This document shows, piece by piece, positions 57,067 through 64,000 of a DNA stretch of 64,000 nucleotides (position 1 is the stretch's first letter; each line of letters starts with the position of its first letter). This stretch comes from Acidobacteria bacterium RIFCSPLOWO2_12_FULL_66_21 (GTDB taxonomy: Bacteria > Acidobacteriota > Vicinamibacteria > Vicinamibacterales > 2-12-FULL-66-21), in assembly GCA_001767455.1 (NCBI GenBank), contig MELC01000090.1:1-64000 (forward strand), in the 5' to 3' direction. Position numbers and translations under genes: made by a program. Under the pieces are notes generated by a model that ran no database searches, was not told where the DNA came from, and saw nothing but the letters and a program-made list of their open reading frames with translations.

Positions 57067-58421
57067 TGGGGCCGGTTTCCGACTGGCATGCGTTGCTGCG
57101 CGCGGACGTGGAATTGAGCCCGCGGTTCTGCCAGAAGTTCGCGCAGGAGATGCGGGCGCGGCGCCTGACCTTCGGCGATCGGGTGCACTGCCCGTTCCTG
57201 CGGCCGTTCCTCCTCACGGAGGCGGACGAGGCGCGGACGCGCGCGGCGGCCGAGACCATCGCGGCGCTGGGCGAGCGCGTGGCCGGAGCCGCGCTGGAGC
57301 TTCCCGCACTGTTCGATCAGCTCGGGCTTCGCGAGGAAGAGGCGCGCCTCGTGCGCATCGATCCGGGGTACATGACGGCGAGCACCGCCTCGCGGCTCGA
57401 CGCGTTCCTGCTGGCCGACTCCCTGCATTTCGCCGAATACAACGCCGAATCACCGGCCGGCCCCGGCTATACCGAGCGGCTCGCCGAGCTGTTCGACGCG
57501 CAGGAGGTCATGGCGCGGTTCCGCGAGCATCACGCGGTGCGATTCAATCGCACCATCGCGCCGCTGCTTGACGCGCTTCTGGCGAGTTATCGCGAGTGGG
57601 GCGGACGGGCGAGCCCTCCCACGATCGCGATCGTGGACTGGCGCGGCGTGCCGACCTGGACGGAATTCGAGATCCTGGCGGAGGCGTTCACCGCGGCCGG
57701 CGTCCCCACGCTCGTGTGCGACCCGCGCGAGCTGGAGGCGAATGGCGGCGGCCTGTTCGGCCAGGACCGCCGGATCGACCTCGTCTACCGCCGCGTGCTG
57801 ATGAACGACATCGTCGAGCGCCGGGACGAATGCGCGGCGCTCGTCGAGGCGTACACCGCGCGGACCGTATGCGTCGCGAACACGTTCCGCTGCAAGTTGC
57901 CGCACAAGAAGGCGTTCTTTGCCGTCCTGACCGATCCGCGGAACTCGTGGCTGTTCTCGGAGGCGGAGCGGGCGGCCGTCGCGGCCCATGTGCCGTGGAC
58001 GCGCGTCATCGCCGACGGGTTCACGGAAAAAGGGGGACACCGCCGAGGTCTCCTTCAGCTCATCGAGCACGACCGCGAGCAGCTCGTCCTGAAGCCGAAC
58101 GACGAGTACGGCGGAAAAGGCGTCGTCCTCGGCTGGGAAACTTCCGAGACCGAGTGGACCGCCGTGACGAAAGCGGCGCTGGCCGACCAGCCGGGCAGCT
58201 GGGTCGTGCAGGAACGCATTCCTGTCCGCCGCGAGGCGTTCCCGCAGTTCGACTCCGCCGGCGCTGTCACGATGCGGGACATGCTCGTCGACTTCGCGCC
58301 GTACGTGTTCCGGGGCCGCATGACCGGCTACCTGACGCGACTCAGTGCGACGGGCCTGGCAAATGTCACTTCAGGCGGCGGGCAGGTGCCGGCGTTTGTC
58401 GTCAGCGAATCGCACCCCTGA
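57066..58421 (+). CDS. Glutathionylspermidine-synthetase-like / circularly permuted ATP-grasp protein
   Basis: A 451-residue protein. The N-terminal half has DSLHFAEYNAESPAGPGYTE, the C-terminal half QLVLKPNDEYGGKGVVLGWE (nucleotide Lys and Gly-rich loop) and GSWVVQERIPVRREAFPQ. This order resembles glutathionylspermidine synthetase and circularly permuted ATP-grasp enzymes, which make amide bonds to amines. The ATG overlaps the previous stop by one base. The last residues and the TGA stop (58419-58421) lie within a 10-bp tandem repeat. Confidence 0.8.
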   Translation: MGPVSDWHALLRADVELSPRFCQKFAQEMRARRLTFGDRVHCPFLRPFLLTEADEARTRAAAETIAALGERVAGAALELPALFDQLGLREEEARLVRIDPGYMTASTASRLDAFLLADSLHFAEYNAESPAGPGYTERLAELFDAQEVMARFREHHAVRFNRTIAPLLDALLASYREWGGRASPPTIAIVDWRGVPTWTEFEILAEAFTAAGVPTLVCDPRELEANGGGLFGQDRRIDLVYRRVLMNDIVERRDECAALVEAYTARTVCVANTFRCKLPHKKAFFAVLTDPRNSWLFSEAERAAVAAHVPWTRVIADGFTEKGGHRRGLLQLIEHDREQLVLKPNDEYGGKGVVLGWETSETEWTAVTKAALADQPGSWVVQERIPVRREAFPQFDSAGAVTMRDMLVDFAPYVFRGRMTGYLTRLSATGLANVTSGGGQVPAFVVSESHP

Positions 58422-58480
58422 GCACCCTTCAGCACCCCTGAGCACCCTTCAGCACCCCTCAGCACCCTTCAGCACCCTGA
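58411..58480. repeat. Seven 10-bp tandem units (AGCACCCTTC / AGCACCCCTG)
   Basis: The units alternate between AGCACCCTTC and AGCACCCCTG or AGCACCCCTC with strict 10-bp spacing, about one helix turn. The first unit encodes His-Pro-stop of the ligase gene; the last ends 14 bases before the aminopeptidase ATG. Confidence 0.88.
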
Positions 58481-58493
58481 TAAGATCGATCCA

Positions 58494-59519
58494 ATGCTGT
58501 TTGGGTCTGCCTCAGCCGATCTGATGCCCGGCGCGCGGAACGCGGTGGAAACGTGTCTGTCGATTCGGCGCGGCGAGCGTGTCGCGTTGATTGCCGACGA
58601 GGCCAGCCGGCCGGTCGCCGCGGCCCTGGAGCAGGCGCTTGCGGAAGTGGAGGCGGACACGCGTCCGCTTTCAATCGAGACGTTCGCGACCCGCCCGATG
58701 CGAACCGCACCCGCCGAGATCCTCGACGCACTCGGTTCGGCCGACGCCGGCATCCTCTGCGTCCAGCCACGGGAGGGGGAGCTCGGCGCGCGGATGGCGA
58801 TCGTGTCGGTCGTCGAGCGCCGGCGCATCCGGTACGCCCACATGGTCGGCGTCACGCCGCGCATCATGCGGGAAGGCATGCGAGCGGACTACCGCCAGGT
58901 CGATCGCCTCAGCCAGCAGCTCTGCGAGCGCATGGATGGCGCGCGCACTCTATCGGTGCGCACGGCCGCGGGCACGAAGTTCAGCGCGTCGTTCAGCCGC
59001 GACCTCGCGTGGGTGAAGACGAGCGGCATCATCAATCCCCGCTACTGGTCCAACCTGCCGGCCGGCGAAGTGTTCACGACGCCGGCCTCCGTGGACGGCA
59101 CGTTCGTGTGCGACGGCACCGCGGGCGATTACTTCAACGCGAAGTACGGCGCGCTCGAGGCAACGCCGCTCGTGCTCGAGATTCGCGGCGGCCGCCTCAC
59201 CTCGGCCGACTGCGGGCGCGGCGATCTGCGCGACGATTTCTGGCGCTACTGTCACACGGACGGCAACAGCGACCGCGTGGGCGAGCTCGCGTTCGGGACC
59301 AACCTGGGCGTTCGTGAGATGATTGGCGTGCTGCTCCAGGACGAGAAGGTGCCGGGGGTGCACCTCGCGTTCGGCGATCCGTACGGCAGCCAGACGCACG
59401 CCGACTGGTCGTCGAGGACGCACGTCGACGTCCTCACCAGGGGCTGCGACGTCTGGATCGACGACGGGCAGGTGATGGCCGGAGGCCAGTATCTGCTCGA
59501 CAAGTTTGAGGTTCTATAG
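58494..59519 (+). CDS. M29-type (AmpS/AmpT) aminopeptidase
   Basis: A 341-residue metallopeptidase. The C-terminal half shows the M29 ligand pattern: Glu in VGELAFGTNLGV, Glu in LLQDEKVPGVHLAFGDP with the adjacent His, and the HVD pair in SRTHVDVLTRGCDVWIDDGQVM. The N-terminal half is a Rossmann-like domain. It is somewhat shorter than classical AmpS (about 410). Its place behind three amide ligases suggests that it trims or recycles their product (inference). A GGTTCTA word repeat covers the stop codon. Confidence 0.82.
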   Translation: MLFGSASADLMPGARNAVETCLSIRRGERVALIADEASRPVAAALEQALAEVEADTRPLSIETFATRPMRTAPAEILDALGSADAGILCVQPREGELGARMAIVSVVERRRIRYAHMVGVTPRIMREGMRADYRQVDRLSQQLCERMDGARTLSVRTAAGTKFSASFSRDLAWVKTSGIINPRYWSNLPAGEVFTTPASVDGTFVCDGTAGDYFNAKYGALEATPLVLEIRGGRLTSADCGRGDLRDDFWRYCHTDGNSDRVGELAFGTNLGVREMIGVLLQDEKVPGVHLAFGDPYGSQTHADWSSRTHVDVLTRGCDVWIDDGQVMAGGQYLLDKFEVL

Positions 59520-59529
59520 GTTCTACAGG
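59510..59529. repeat. GGTTCTATAG / GGTTCTACAG word repeat
   Basis: Two copies of a 10-bp word, the first containing the TAG stop of the aminopeptidase gene. In reverse complement the word is TAGAACC, the same as the clpA-grpE array. Confidence 0.7.
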
Positions 59530-59546
59530 TGCTCTCGAGAGGTGTC

Positions 59547-59966
59547 ATGAAACGGCACAACCGCGCGTTCGCGTGTATCGCGGCGCTGGTGCTTTTCGGC
59601 GGAGCGGCCGCGGCGCAGGACGACCTGTCGTCGCCGAAGCTGCGCATCGAGTGGACGGCCTTCAAGAAGCTGTACGACGCGAAGAGCGTGGTCGTCGTCG
59701 ACGTCCGCGATGCGATCTCGTACGAGAGCGGCCACATCCCCCGCGCCCGCCTGATTCCGTACGACCAGGTGGAGAAGCGCGTCGCCGAGCTGAAGAAAAT
59801 CAAGCAGCCGATCGTTCTCTATTGCGCCTGACCCTTCGAGCACACGAGCGCCCGTGCGGCGCTCACGCTTCAGCAGTTGGGCGTCCCCGCGCGCGCGCTG
59901 ACCGGCGGGTATCAGAAGTGGTACCAGGAAACGAACGGGAAGTTCGAACGCGGCCCCGGCCGCTGA
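59547..59966 (+). CDS. Secreted rhodanese, probable selenoprotein (Sec95 at in-frame TGA)
   Basis: A 139-residue exported rhodanese when the TGA at 59829-59831 is read as selenocysteine. The signal peptide covers about residues 1-23. The rhodanese body has VVVVDVRDAISYESGHIPRA and QPIVLYCA, then Sec95, then PFEHTSARAALTLQQLGVPA and LTGGYQKWY, i.e. the whole C-terminal half of the fold in the same frame with no further stop for 44 codons. Sec takes the place of the second Cys in a CxCPxExTSA loop. A 7-bp hairpin follows at the spacing of a bacterial SECIS. AGAGGTG precedes the ATG. Confidence 0.82.
59829..59864 (+). promoter_or_regulatory. In-frame UGA with SECIS-like stem-loop
   Basis: After the TGA, GAGCGCC (59846-59852) pairs perfectly with GGCGCTC (59858-59864) around the five-base loop CGTGC. 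The loop begins 21 bases after the TGA and has G at its second position. Bacterial SECIS rules ask for a loop 16-37 bases from the UGA with a G among the first two loop bases, so both are met. Confidence 0.7.
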
Positions 59967-60011
59967 CGAATGCGCGCCTGTGCCGCGCAGGGCATCAGCC
60001 CCGCCTCGTCC

Positions 60012-60740
60012 CTACCACTTCGAAATGTAACCCCTGAGTTGTTCCTTCCAATACGGCCAGTCGTGTCCCCCTCGCGGGCCCCAGTCGTCCAGGTGGTGAC
60101 GGATTCCCTTGCGGGCAAGGACGCCGGACATGGCGTACGAGTAGCTGCTTTCCTCGTACGGCCCTGATCCGGTCGCGAGCCGGATCTCGCACGTCGCGAG
60201 CTGGTCCAGGTACCCGCGATCCTCCAGGTTCGCCATGTAGTCGATTGGGTTCTGAAAATAGAAATTGTCGTCGTACGCGCCGTTCATGAACCGCCGCAGG
60301 TCGTAGATGCCCGACAGCGCGTAACAGCGCTTGACGGTGTGCGGATGGTGCAGCAGCGTGTTCAGCGCGTGATACGCGCCGAGCGAGGCGCCCGTGGTCG
60401 CGACAGGGATGCCGGCGGTCTGGCAGTTCGTGGCGATGAACGGGAGGACCTCGTCGCGGATGTATTCGTCGAACATCCGCTGGCGCCAGCTCCGGTGCAG
60501 GGGATGCGCGGCCTTGTCGAGGAACGACTCGTCGTTGTTCGAGCCGACCGTGAACACCTTCACGCGTCCGGCGTCGATGAAATCCCCGATCGCGTCGATG
60601 AGCCCGTTGCGCCGCAGCTCCCACTCGTCGCCGTGGCTCGTCGGAAAGGCGAGCAGAGGCGGGCCCCAGTGACCGAAGACCACCACGCCCATGTCGTGGC
60701 CGAGCCGCGGCGAGCGCCAGTATTGATGTACAGTCTGCAT
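60012..60740 (-). CDS. Alpha/beta-hydrolase esterase (PF00756-like)
   Basis: A 242-residue cytoplasmic hydrolase. The nucleophile elbow is TGASLGAYHAL, the likely catalytic His is in GPRGGHDWPYW near the C-terminus, and the oxyanion side resembles GHWGPPLLAFPTSHGDEWE. I recall esterases of this pattern next to carboxylate-amine ligase and ATP-grasp genes in other bacteria, so it may belong functionally to the ligase operon though it is on the other strand. ATG 60740 is chosen because the frame upstream is a shadow of the divergent gene. Confidence 0.78.
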   Translation of the reverse strand: MQTVHQYWRSPRLGHDMGVVVFGHWGPPLLAFPTSHGDEWELRRNGLIDAIGDFIDAGRVKVFTVGSNNDESFLDKAAHPLHRSWRQRMFDEYIRDEVLPFIATNCQTAGIPVATTGASLGAYHALNTLLHHPHTVKRCYALSGIYDLRRFMNGAYDDNFYFQNPIDYMANLEDRGYLDQLATCEIRLATGSGPYEESSYSYAMSGVLARKGIRHHLDDWGPRGGHDWPYWKEQLRGYISKW

Positions 60741-60777
60741 CGGAACCGGTATCTTGCCACGACGTGACTTCTTGCGC

Positions 60778-62082
60778 ATGCCCACGGCCACGCGCCTGGC
60801 GATGGGTGCCGCCATCGTCGCCGCCACCGCCGTGGTGTACTGGCGCGCCGTCTTCGCCTATTTCTACGAGGATGACTTCCAGTGGCTCGCCAGCCGGCTG
60901 GTGTTTCACCCGGCCGAGCTGCTGCGGTTCGGGTCCTACAGCCATTTCTACCGCCCGGTGATCGAGTTGTACTTCTGGATGGCGGCGCCGCTCTTCGCAG
61001 GCTCGCCGCTGCTGTTCCATCTGGCGAACGTCGCGCTCCACGCGGTGAACGGCCTGCTCGTCTTCGTGCTCGTCCGCACGTTCACCGGAAGCGATCGGCA
61101 TGGCTTCCTGGCCGCGCTGTTCTTCGTGGTGCTCCCGGCGTACATCGAGGCCGTCGCATGGGTCGGTGCGCTGGCCGAACCAGTCACGACGTTTTTCGTC
61201 TGCCTGTCCATTCATGGATTCGTGCAGTGGCGGCGGGGACGCGGCGCGGCGTGGCAAGCCCTGTCGTTGCTCACCTTCTGGCTCGGGCTGATGACGCACG
61301 AGAGCGCCGTGATGATCCTGCCGCTGCTCGTGCTGGCCGAGTGGACGGTCGTCGATCGCGACGATCGAGGATGGCGCCGCGCGGTCCTGCGATTCGCTCC
61401 GTATGCGGCGCTCCTCGCGGTGTACCTTGCGATTGACATCCCCATCAACCGCCGCAGCTATCTCGTCGGCGAGGGATACTACCGCCCCGGCATCCACGCC
61501 GTCCGCAACCTGCTCGACTACGTCATCTCGCTGTACGTGGGCAAGCGGAACGCCGCGTCGCATGCGGGCGTGGCGCTGGTCCTGGCCGCGCTGCTGGTGA
61601 AGGGCACGCCGCGCGTCAGGTTCGCGACCGCGTGGATGATCCTCACGCTGCTGCCGTTCCTGTCCTTTACCTGGGGCAACACCTCTCGCTACGCGTACAC
61701 GCCGGCCGTCGGGTTCGCCATGCTGCTGGCGGAAGGTGTCGAGTGGCTCGATCGGTTTCTGTCGCGGTGGACCGTGTACCGCCCGCGTGCCTCTGGGGCA
61801 CGAATTCGCGCAGTCGTCGTGACCGCCGTCGCCGCGTTCCTCACGATCAGGTTCATGGGGTTTGCGATGAAGGGGTCCGCGAATTTCGCAGCGCGCACGG
61901 AACCCTACAGACAGTTCGTCACGGCGCTGCGAGCGGCGCATCCCACGCTTCCGCCGGGGAGCACGGTGGAGGTCGATCCGGCAATCGACGCCAGGCTCCA
62001 TCACGCTTACCTGGAGTCGCTCGTCCGCTGGCACTACCAGGATCCGACGATCACCGTGGTCGTCGCATCGAGACTGCCCTAG
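60778..62082 (+). CDS. Polytopic membrane protein, GT-C glycosyltransferase-like
   Basis: A 434-residue membrane protein with about ten helices. The first loop contains YFYEDDFQWLASRL, with an acidic pair like the DD/DE motif of GT-C enzymes, and then YSHFYRPVIELYFWM. Helices such as LLTFWLGLMTHESAVMILPLL follow; the C-terminus is a soluble domain of about 70 residues. GT-C proteins move sugars from polyprenyl carriers to proteins or lipids; the substrate here is unknown. An in-frame TTG at 60754 is an alternative start. Confidence 0.65.
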   Translation: MPTATRLAMGAAIVAATAVVYWRAVFAYFYEDDFQWLASRLVFHPAELLRFGSYSHFYRPVIELYFWMAAPLFAGSPLLFHLANVALHAVNGLLVFVLVRTFTGSDRHGFLAALFFVVLPAYIEAVAWVGALAEPVTTFFVCLSIHGFVQWRRGRGAAWQALSLLTFWLGLMTHESAVMILPLLVLAEWTVVDRDDRGWRRAVLRFAPYAALLAVYLAIDIPINRRSYLVGEGYYRPGIHAVRNLLDYVISLYVGKRNAASHAGVALVLAALLVKGTPRVRFATAWMILTLLPFLSFTWGNTSRYAYTPAVGFAMLLAEGVEWLDRFLSRWTVYRPRASGARIRAVVVTAVAAFLTIRFMGFAMKGSANFAARTEPYRQFVTALRAAHPTLPPGSTVEVDPAIDARLHHAYLESLVRWHYQDPTITVVVASRLP

Positions 62083-62095
62083 AACGGAGGACGTC

Positions 62096-62707
62096 ATGAG
62101 TCCGTTGCGCAAATTGTTCGGGCCGAGCAGGGAAGAGATCTGGCGGCAACTGAGCGCCGATCTCGGGGCCACGTACGTGGATGGTGGCGCGTGGAAGGGA
62201 GACAAGGTCCAGGCCAGGCATGGCGAATGGGTCGTGACGCTCGATACCTACACCGTGTCAACCGGCAAGTCCCACGTCACGTACACGCGGATGCGGGCGC
62301 CGTATGTCAACCCGGACGGCTTCCGGTTCACGATCTACCGCAAGGGGCTGTTCACGGGCATCGGCAAGTTGCTGGGGATGCAGGACGTCGAGATGGGGGA
62401 GGAGCAGTTCGACGCCGCGTTCGTCATCAAGACGACTGACGAAGGACGCCTGCGAAGCCTGCTCTCGAACGATCGGCTGCGCAGCCTGATCGCCGCGCAG
62501 AAGTCGATTTACCTGTCCGTCAAGGACAACGAAGGGCACTTCGGCCCGAGCTTTCCCGAGAACGTCGACGAGCTGTACTTCCAGGTCACCGGCGTCATCG
62601 AGGATTCCGAGCGTCTCAAGGCGCTCTACGACCTGTTCGGCGTGATGCTCGACGAGCTGTGCCGCATCGGCGCGGCGTACGAAACGGCGCCGGACATGTC
62701 CTTGTAA
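62096..62707 (+). CDS. Conserved-looking cytosolic protein of unknown function
   Basis: A 203-residue protein without signal peptide or membrane helix. It opens with MSPLRKLFGPSREEIWRQLS and has LDTYTVSTGKSHVTYTRMRA, FTIYRKGLFTGIGKLLGMQD and a C-terminal region VDELYFQVTGVIEDSERLKA. The pattern of beta strands followed by a terminal helix suggests a single compact domain. I do not recognise a family. GGAGG lies 6 bases before the ATG, and the gene is 13 bases behind the GT-C-like gene, so both are probably co-transcribed. Confidence 0.6.
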   Translation: MSPLRKLFGPSREEIWRQLSADLGATYVDGGAWKGDKVQARHGEWVVTLDTYTVSTGKSHVTYTRMRAPYVNPDGFRFTIYRKGLFTGIGKLLGMQDVEMGEEQFDAAFVIKTTDEGRLRSLLSNDRLRSLIAAQKSIYLSVKDNEGHFGPSFPENVDELYFQVTGVIEDSERLKALYDLFGVMLDELCRIGAAYETAPDMSL

Positions 62708-62742
62708 TCGCGCCGGGCGCCCAGCGCCGAACCGCCCAGCGC

Positions 62743-64000
62743 CTATTTCATCCCCATATTCGCCGCGGTGAACGCCCACTGGTCGGCGAGCTCGGCGATC
62801 CGCTTGTCCGTCGGGCGATAGCCGTGCGACACGTTCGTCTCCACCCGGATCAGGATCGGCGTGTCGCACGACTGCGCCGCCTGCATCGCGGCGGTGAACT
62901 TGAACGAGTGGCTCGGCACCACCCGGTCGTCGTGGTCGGCCGTCGTCACCAGCGTCGCGGGATAGCAGGTCCCCGGCTTCACGTTCTGGAGCGGCGAGTA
63001 CTTGATCAAGTACTGGAACTGCTCCGGGTCGGACGATGAGCCGTACTCGGTGACCCAGGCGCGGCCGCCGGTGAAGGCGTCGAAGCGGAGCATGTCCATC
63101 ACGCCGACCGCCGGCAGCGCGACCGCGAAGAGATCCGGCCGCTGCTCCTCGACCGCGCCGACGAGCAGGCCGCCGTTCGATCCGCCGATGATCGCGAGCT
63201 TTGCCGGCGACGTGTACTTCTCTTTCACGAGATACTCGGCCACGGCGATGAAGTCGTCGAAGACGTTCTGCTTTTTCTCCAGCATGCCGGCCTTGTGCCA
63301 CGCCTCGCCGTATTCCGCGCCGCCCCGCATGTTGGCGGTCACCCAGACACCCCCCAGCTCGAGCCACGCAGGCACGTCGGACCTGTAGCTCGGCATCGTG
63401 GTGATCGAAAACCCGCCGTACCCGTACAGCATCGTCGGGTTGTTGCCGTTCTTCTGGAGCCCCTTGCGCGCCGTCATGAAGAAGGGGACCCTCGTGCCGT
63501 CCTTCGACGTGGCGAAGAGCTGCTCGGTCTCGAACTGCGTGACGTCGACCGGGGGCTTCGCCGCTTCGAACGCGGTGCTCTGCTTCGACACCGGGTCGTA
63601 CCGAAACATCGTCGTGGGGTATAGCGGGGACGTGAAGCCGTAGAAGATCTCGGGAGAATCCTCGCGTCCGCTGATCCCCGCGACCGTGCCAGTGGCCGGC
63701 AGCGCGATGGTCCCCTGCGTCGTGCCGTCGAGTCCGAAGAGCGACACCTTGCTCCGGACCTCCTCGAGGTATTCGATGACGAGCCGGCCGCCGATGAGCG
63801 CGGCGCTTTCCAGCGCTTCCTTCGATTCCGGCACGATCGTCTTCCACGCCGCCGGCTGCGGGTCGTCCAGGTCGATCGCCAGGACCTTGCGATTCGGCGC
63901 GTCGAGGTCGCTCCGGACGAACACGAGCCGGCCGCGGTTGCCGATCGGCGAGAACTCCGCGTCGTCGCGCTCGACGACGGGCTTGATCGCGGCCTTGACG
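62743..64000 (-). CDS. Prolyl oligopeptidase (S9A), 5' end beyond window
   Basis: The C-terminal 418 codons or so of an S9 peptidase; the frame is open to the right edge, so the N-terminal propeller blades are cut off. The last propeller strands (about 63500-64000) lead to the hydrolase domain with MLYGYGGFSITTMPSY, nucleophile Ser in IIGGSNGGLLVGA, catalytic Asp in TTADHDDRVVPSHSFKF and His in NVSHGYRPTDK. It cleaves after Pro in short peptides. The location (periplasmic or cytosolic) cannot be read without the N-terminus. Confidence 0.93.
   Translation of the reverse strand, partial: VKAAIKPVVERDDAEFSPIGNRGRLVFVRSDLDAPNRKVLAIDLDDPQPAAWKTIVPESKEALESAALIGGRLVIEYLEEVRSKVSLFGLDGTTQGTIALPATGTVAGISGREDSPEIFYGFTSPLYPTTMFRYDPVSKQSTAFEAAKPPVDVTQFETEQLFATSKDGTRVPFFMTARKGLQKNGNNPTMLYGYGGFSITTMPSYRSDVPAWLELGGVWVTANMRGGAEYGEAWHKAGMLEKKQNVFDDFIAVAEYLVKEKYTSPAKLAIIGGSNGGLLVGAVEEQRPDLFAVALPAVGVMDMLRFDAFTGGRAWVTEYGSSSDPEQFQYLIKYSPLQNVKPGTCYPATLVTTADHDDRVVPSHSFKFTAAMQAAQSCDTPILIRVETNVSHGYRPTDKRIAELADQWAFTAANMGMK

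Noticed and set aside
58411-58480. CRISPR-like array
   Set aside because: Units are 10 bp with no spacers; it is a tandem word repeat.
59529-59831. Truncated rhodanese or pseudogene ending at TGA 59829
   Set aside because: The frame after the TGA encodes the rest of the fold with intact family residues, no other stop appears, and a SECIS-like hairpin is correctly placed, so selenocysteine is a better reading.

Overview
The window is about 66% GC and densely coded. It probably comes from an Acidobacteriota of the Vicinamibacteria type (subgroup 6). This is inferred from the gene mix: a complete alternative complex III / caa3 oxidase operon, Ser/Thr kinases fused to PD40 (TolB-type) or TolB-plus-TPR sensors, a secreted sortilin-like BNR protein, a DUF4139 protein and an S9 peptidase. 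No rRNA, tRNA, prophage, transposase or CRISPR array was seen.

Layout. 1-9665 (minus): a signalling block with a hybrid kinase whose ATP site looks degenerate, an HD-GYP regulator, a PilB-type ATPase fused to zinc ribbons and a receiver, a double-Hpt protein, a lone receiver and an MshEN-receiver protein, followed by a porin, a small phosphate-binding-like protein and the start of a membrane sensor. 9987-15855 (plus): two large secreted proteins. 15881-19352 (minus): clpS-clpA-grpE. 19476-22782 (plus): an MBL hydrolase, a secreted protein with a start-codon hairpin, signal peptidase I, an NTF2-like protein and a peroxiredoxin. 22783-23267: non-coding, with a MITE-like palindrome and direct repeats. 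23268-28023 (minus): a small helical protein and a MacAB/DevBCA-like ABC exporter. 28322-41190 (minus): actABCDEF, a small membrane protein, SCO1 and coxBACD, which should form an ACIII-caa3 supercomplex carrying electrons from quinol to O2. Its promoter has a perfect CRP/FNR-type palindrome and a structured leader. 41408-46366 (minus): Ser/Thr kinase, APC permease and amidohydrolase. 46574-54288: an outer-membrane-like protein, a second Ser/Thr kinase, a GliT/TrxR-like flavoenzyme, a membrane protein, a 50-residue YHS protein and an FAD-linked oxidase.

54962-60740 is the most unusual block. Three chained ligase genes (YbdK-type carboxylate-amine ligase, ATP-grasp, glutathionylspermidine-synthetase-like ATP-grasp) are followed by an M29 aminopeptidase, a secreted rhodanese and a convergent esterase. 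The ligases look like an amidoligase pathway for an unknown peptide-like product. The rhodanese has an in-frame TGA at its CxC motif followed at the right distance by a SECIS-like hairpin, so it is very probably a selenoprotein. The window ends with a polytopic GT-C-like protein, an unknown cytosolic protein and the 3' part of a prolyl oligopeptidase.

A window-wide oddity is a set of short, low-complexity intergenic arrays built from 7-12 bp words, often palindromic, reused at distant loci and repeatedly containing the neighbouring gene's stop codon (in one case the start).
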